Source of the DNA: Dictyostelium firmibasis
Lineage: Eukaryota > Evosea > Eumycetozoa > Dictyosteliales > Dictyosteliaceae
Direction: 5' to 3'
Assembly: GCA_036169595.1 (NCBI GenBank)
Contig: CM069767.1
Location: 786,501-850,500, forward strand
DNA: 64,000 bases
Made by a program: the position numbers and the translations under genes. The notes under the pieces are model-generated. The model was not told where the DNA came from and ran no database searches. It was given only the letters and a program-made list of their open reading frames with translations. How positions within the stretch are numbered: position 1 is the stretch's first letter; the number at the start of each line of letters is the position of its first letter. Below, one piece after another: positions 63,756-64,000 of the stretch.

Positions 63756-64000
63756 ATGGATTCAGGAAAAGATAATAAAAAAGTACATAGGGTATCAAAG
63801 GCAGGTGCCAAAGCAAATAAAAAGAAAGCAGCCAAATTAAAGAAATTAGAACAAAATGAAGCATTAAAAGGTCGTAATCCAAAAGCATTTATATCTCAAG
63901 CAGCATATGCATCGAATAGATTAACAGTTCGTAATTTAGATAGAGAAGCTAAACGTGTTAATTTACCAGTTATTGATAGATCAGGTACAGCAGTTGAAAC
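63756..64000 (+). CDS. bms1: BMS1-like ribosome biogenesis GTPase, N-terminal part
   Basis: Starts at the ATG after an oligo(A) leader and runs off the window; 81 codons are visible. Bms1 is the GTPase of the U3 small-subunit processome that recruits Rcl1 to pre-40S particles. The visible part is the basic N-terminus: HRVSKAGAKANKKKAAKLKK, then GRNPKAFISQAAYASNR, and NLDREAKRVNLPVIDRSG. The RNPKAF and (L/I)PVxDR words match the conserved BMS1 opening just before the GTPase domain. The P-loop would follow beyond the window end, so the call rests on these short blocks. Confidence 0.8.
   Translation, partial: MDSGKDNKKVHRVSKAGAKANKKKAAKLKKLEQNEALKGRNPKAFISQAAYASNRLTVRNLDREAKRVNLPVIDRSGTAVE

Overview
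The window is nuclear DNA of a dictyostelid, almost certainly Dictyostelium discoideum. Intergenic DNA is nearly pure A+T with long poly(A)/poly(T) tracts. Introns are short and A/T-rich and begin GTAAGT or GTATGT. There are long AAT/ATT triplet arrays, both as Asn runs in proteins and as non-coding tracts. Several genes are ones I recognise from that species: the alpha-tubulin gene tubA, the SCAR/WAVE subunit gene pirA, hspE and nicastrin. I see no transposons, retroelements, rRNA or CRISPR.

Layout. 0-0.9 kb: a candidate small RNA gene (minus) with an upstream DUSE-like box. 0.9-10 kb: an EF-2 paralogue (+), ubc9 (+), a UBAC2-like rhomboid/UBA protein (-), Arp8 (+) and sec61g (-). 10.7-13 kb: a mitochondrial PPR protein (+). 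13.3-24 kb: a cluster of six glycine-cleavage H-protein-like genes (five on minus, one on plus) interleaved with an old-yellow-enzyme-type oxidoreductase, tubA and a theta-class GST. 24-26 kb: a FNIP-repeat protein (-). 26.5-31.9 kb: a UBR3-like ubiquitin ligase (+). 32.0-34.6 kb: nicastrin (-). 35.1-37.4 kb: a mitochondrial-type arginyl-tRNA synthetase (+). 38.1-42.3 kb: pirA (+). 43.7-51.9 kb: a secreted Gly/Ser/Thr giant with about five near-identical 0.85-0.97 kb repeats and an apparent single-base frame break near its start. 52.0-59.1 kb: two tandem ComC-like EGF/transmembrane proteins (-). 59.5-62.9 kb: an unknown Asn/Ser-rich protein (-), a small uncertain ORF (-), hspE/Hsp10 (+) and an unknown coiled-coil protein with an internal duplication (-). 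From 63.76 kb: the start of a BMS1-type ribosome-biogenesis GTPase (+), cut by the window end.

Most genes are unrelated housekeeping genes. The structured parts are the H-protein cluster, where three copies keep the lipoyl lysine and three have lost it; the repeat giant; the ComC-like pair with almost identical 3' ends; and the 5' small-RNA locus, which combines a class I RNA-like 5' motif, a DUSE-like box and a tRNA-like 3' half. Exon coordinates were derived by hand from splice-site consensus, reading frame and family alignment from memory.
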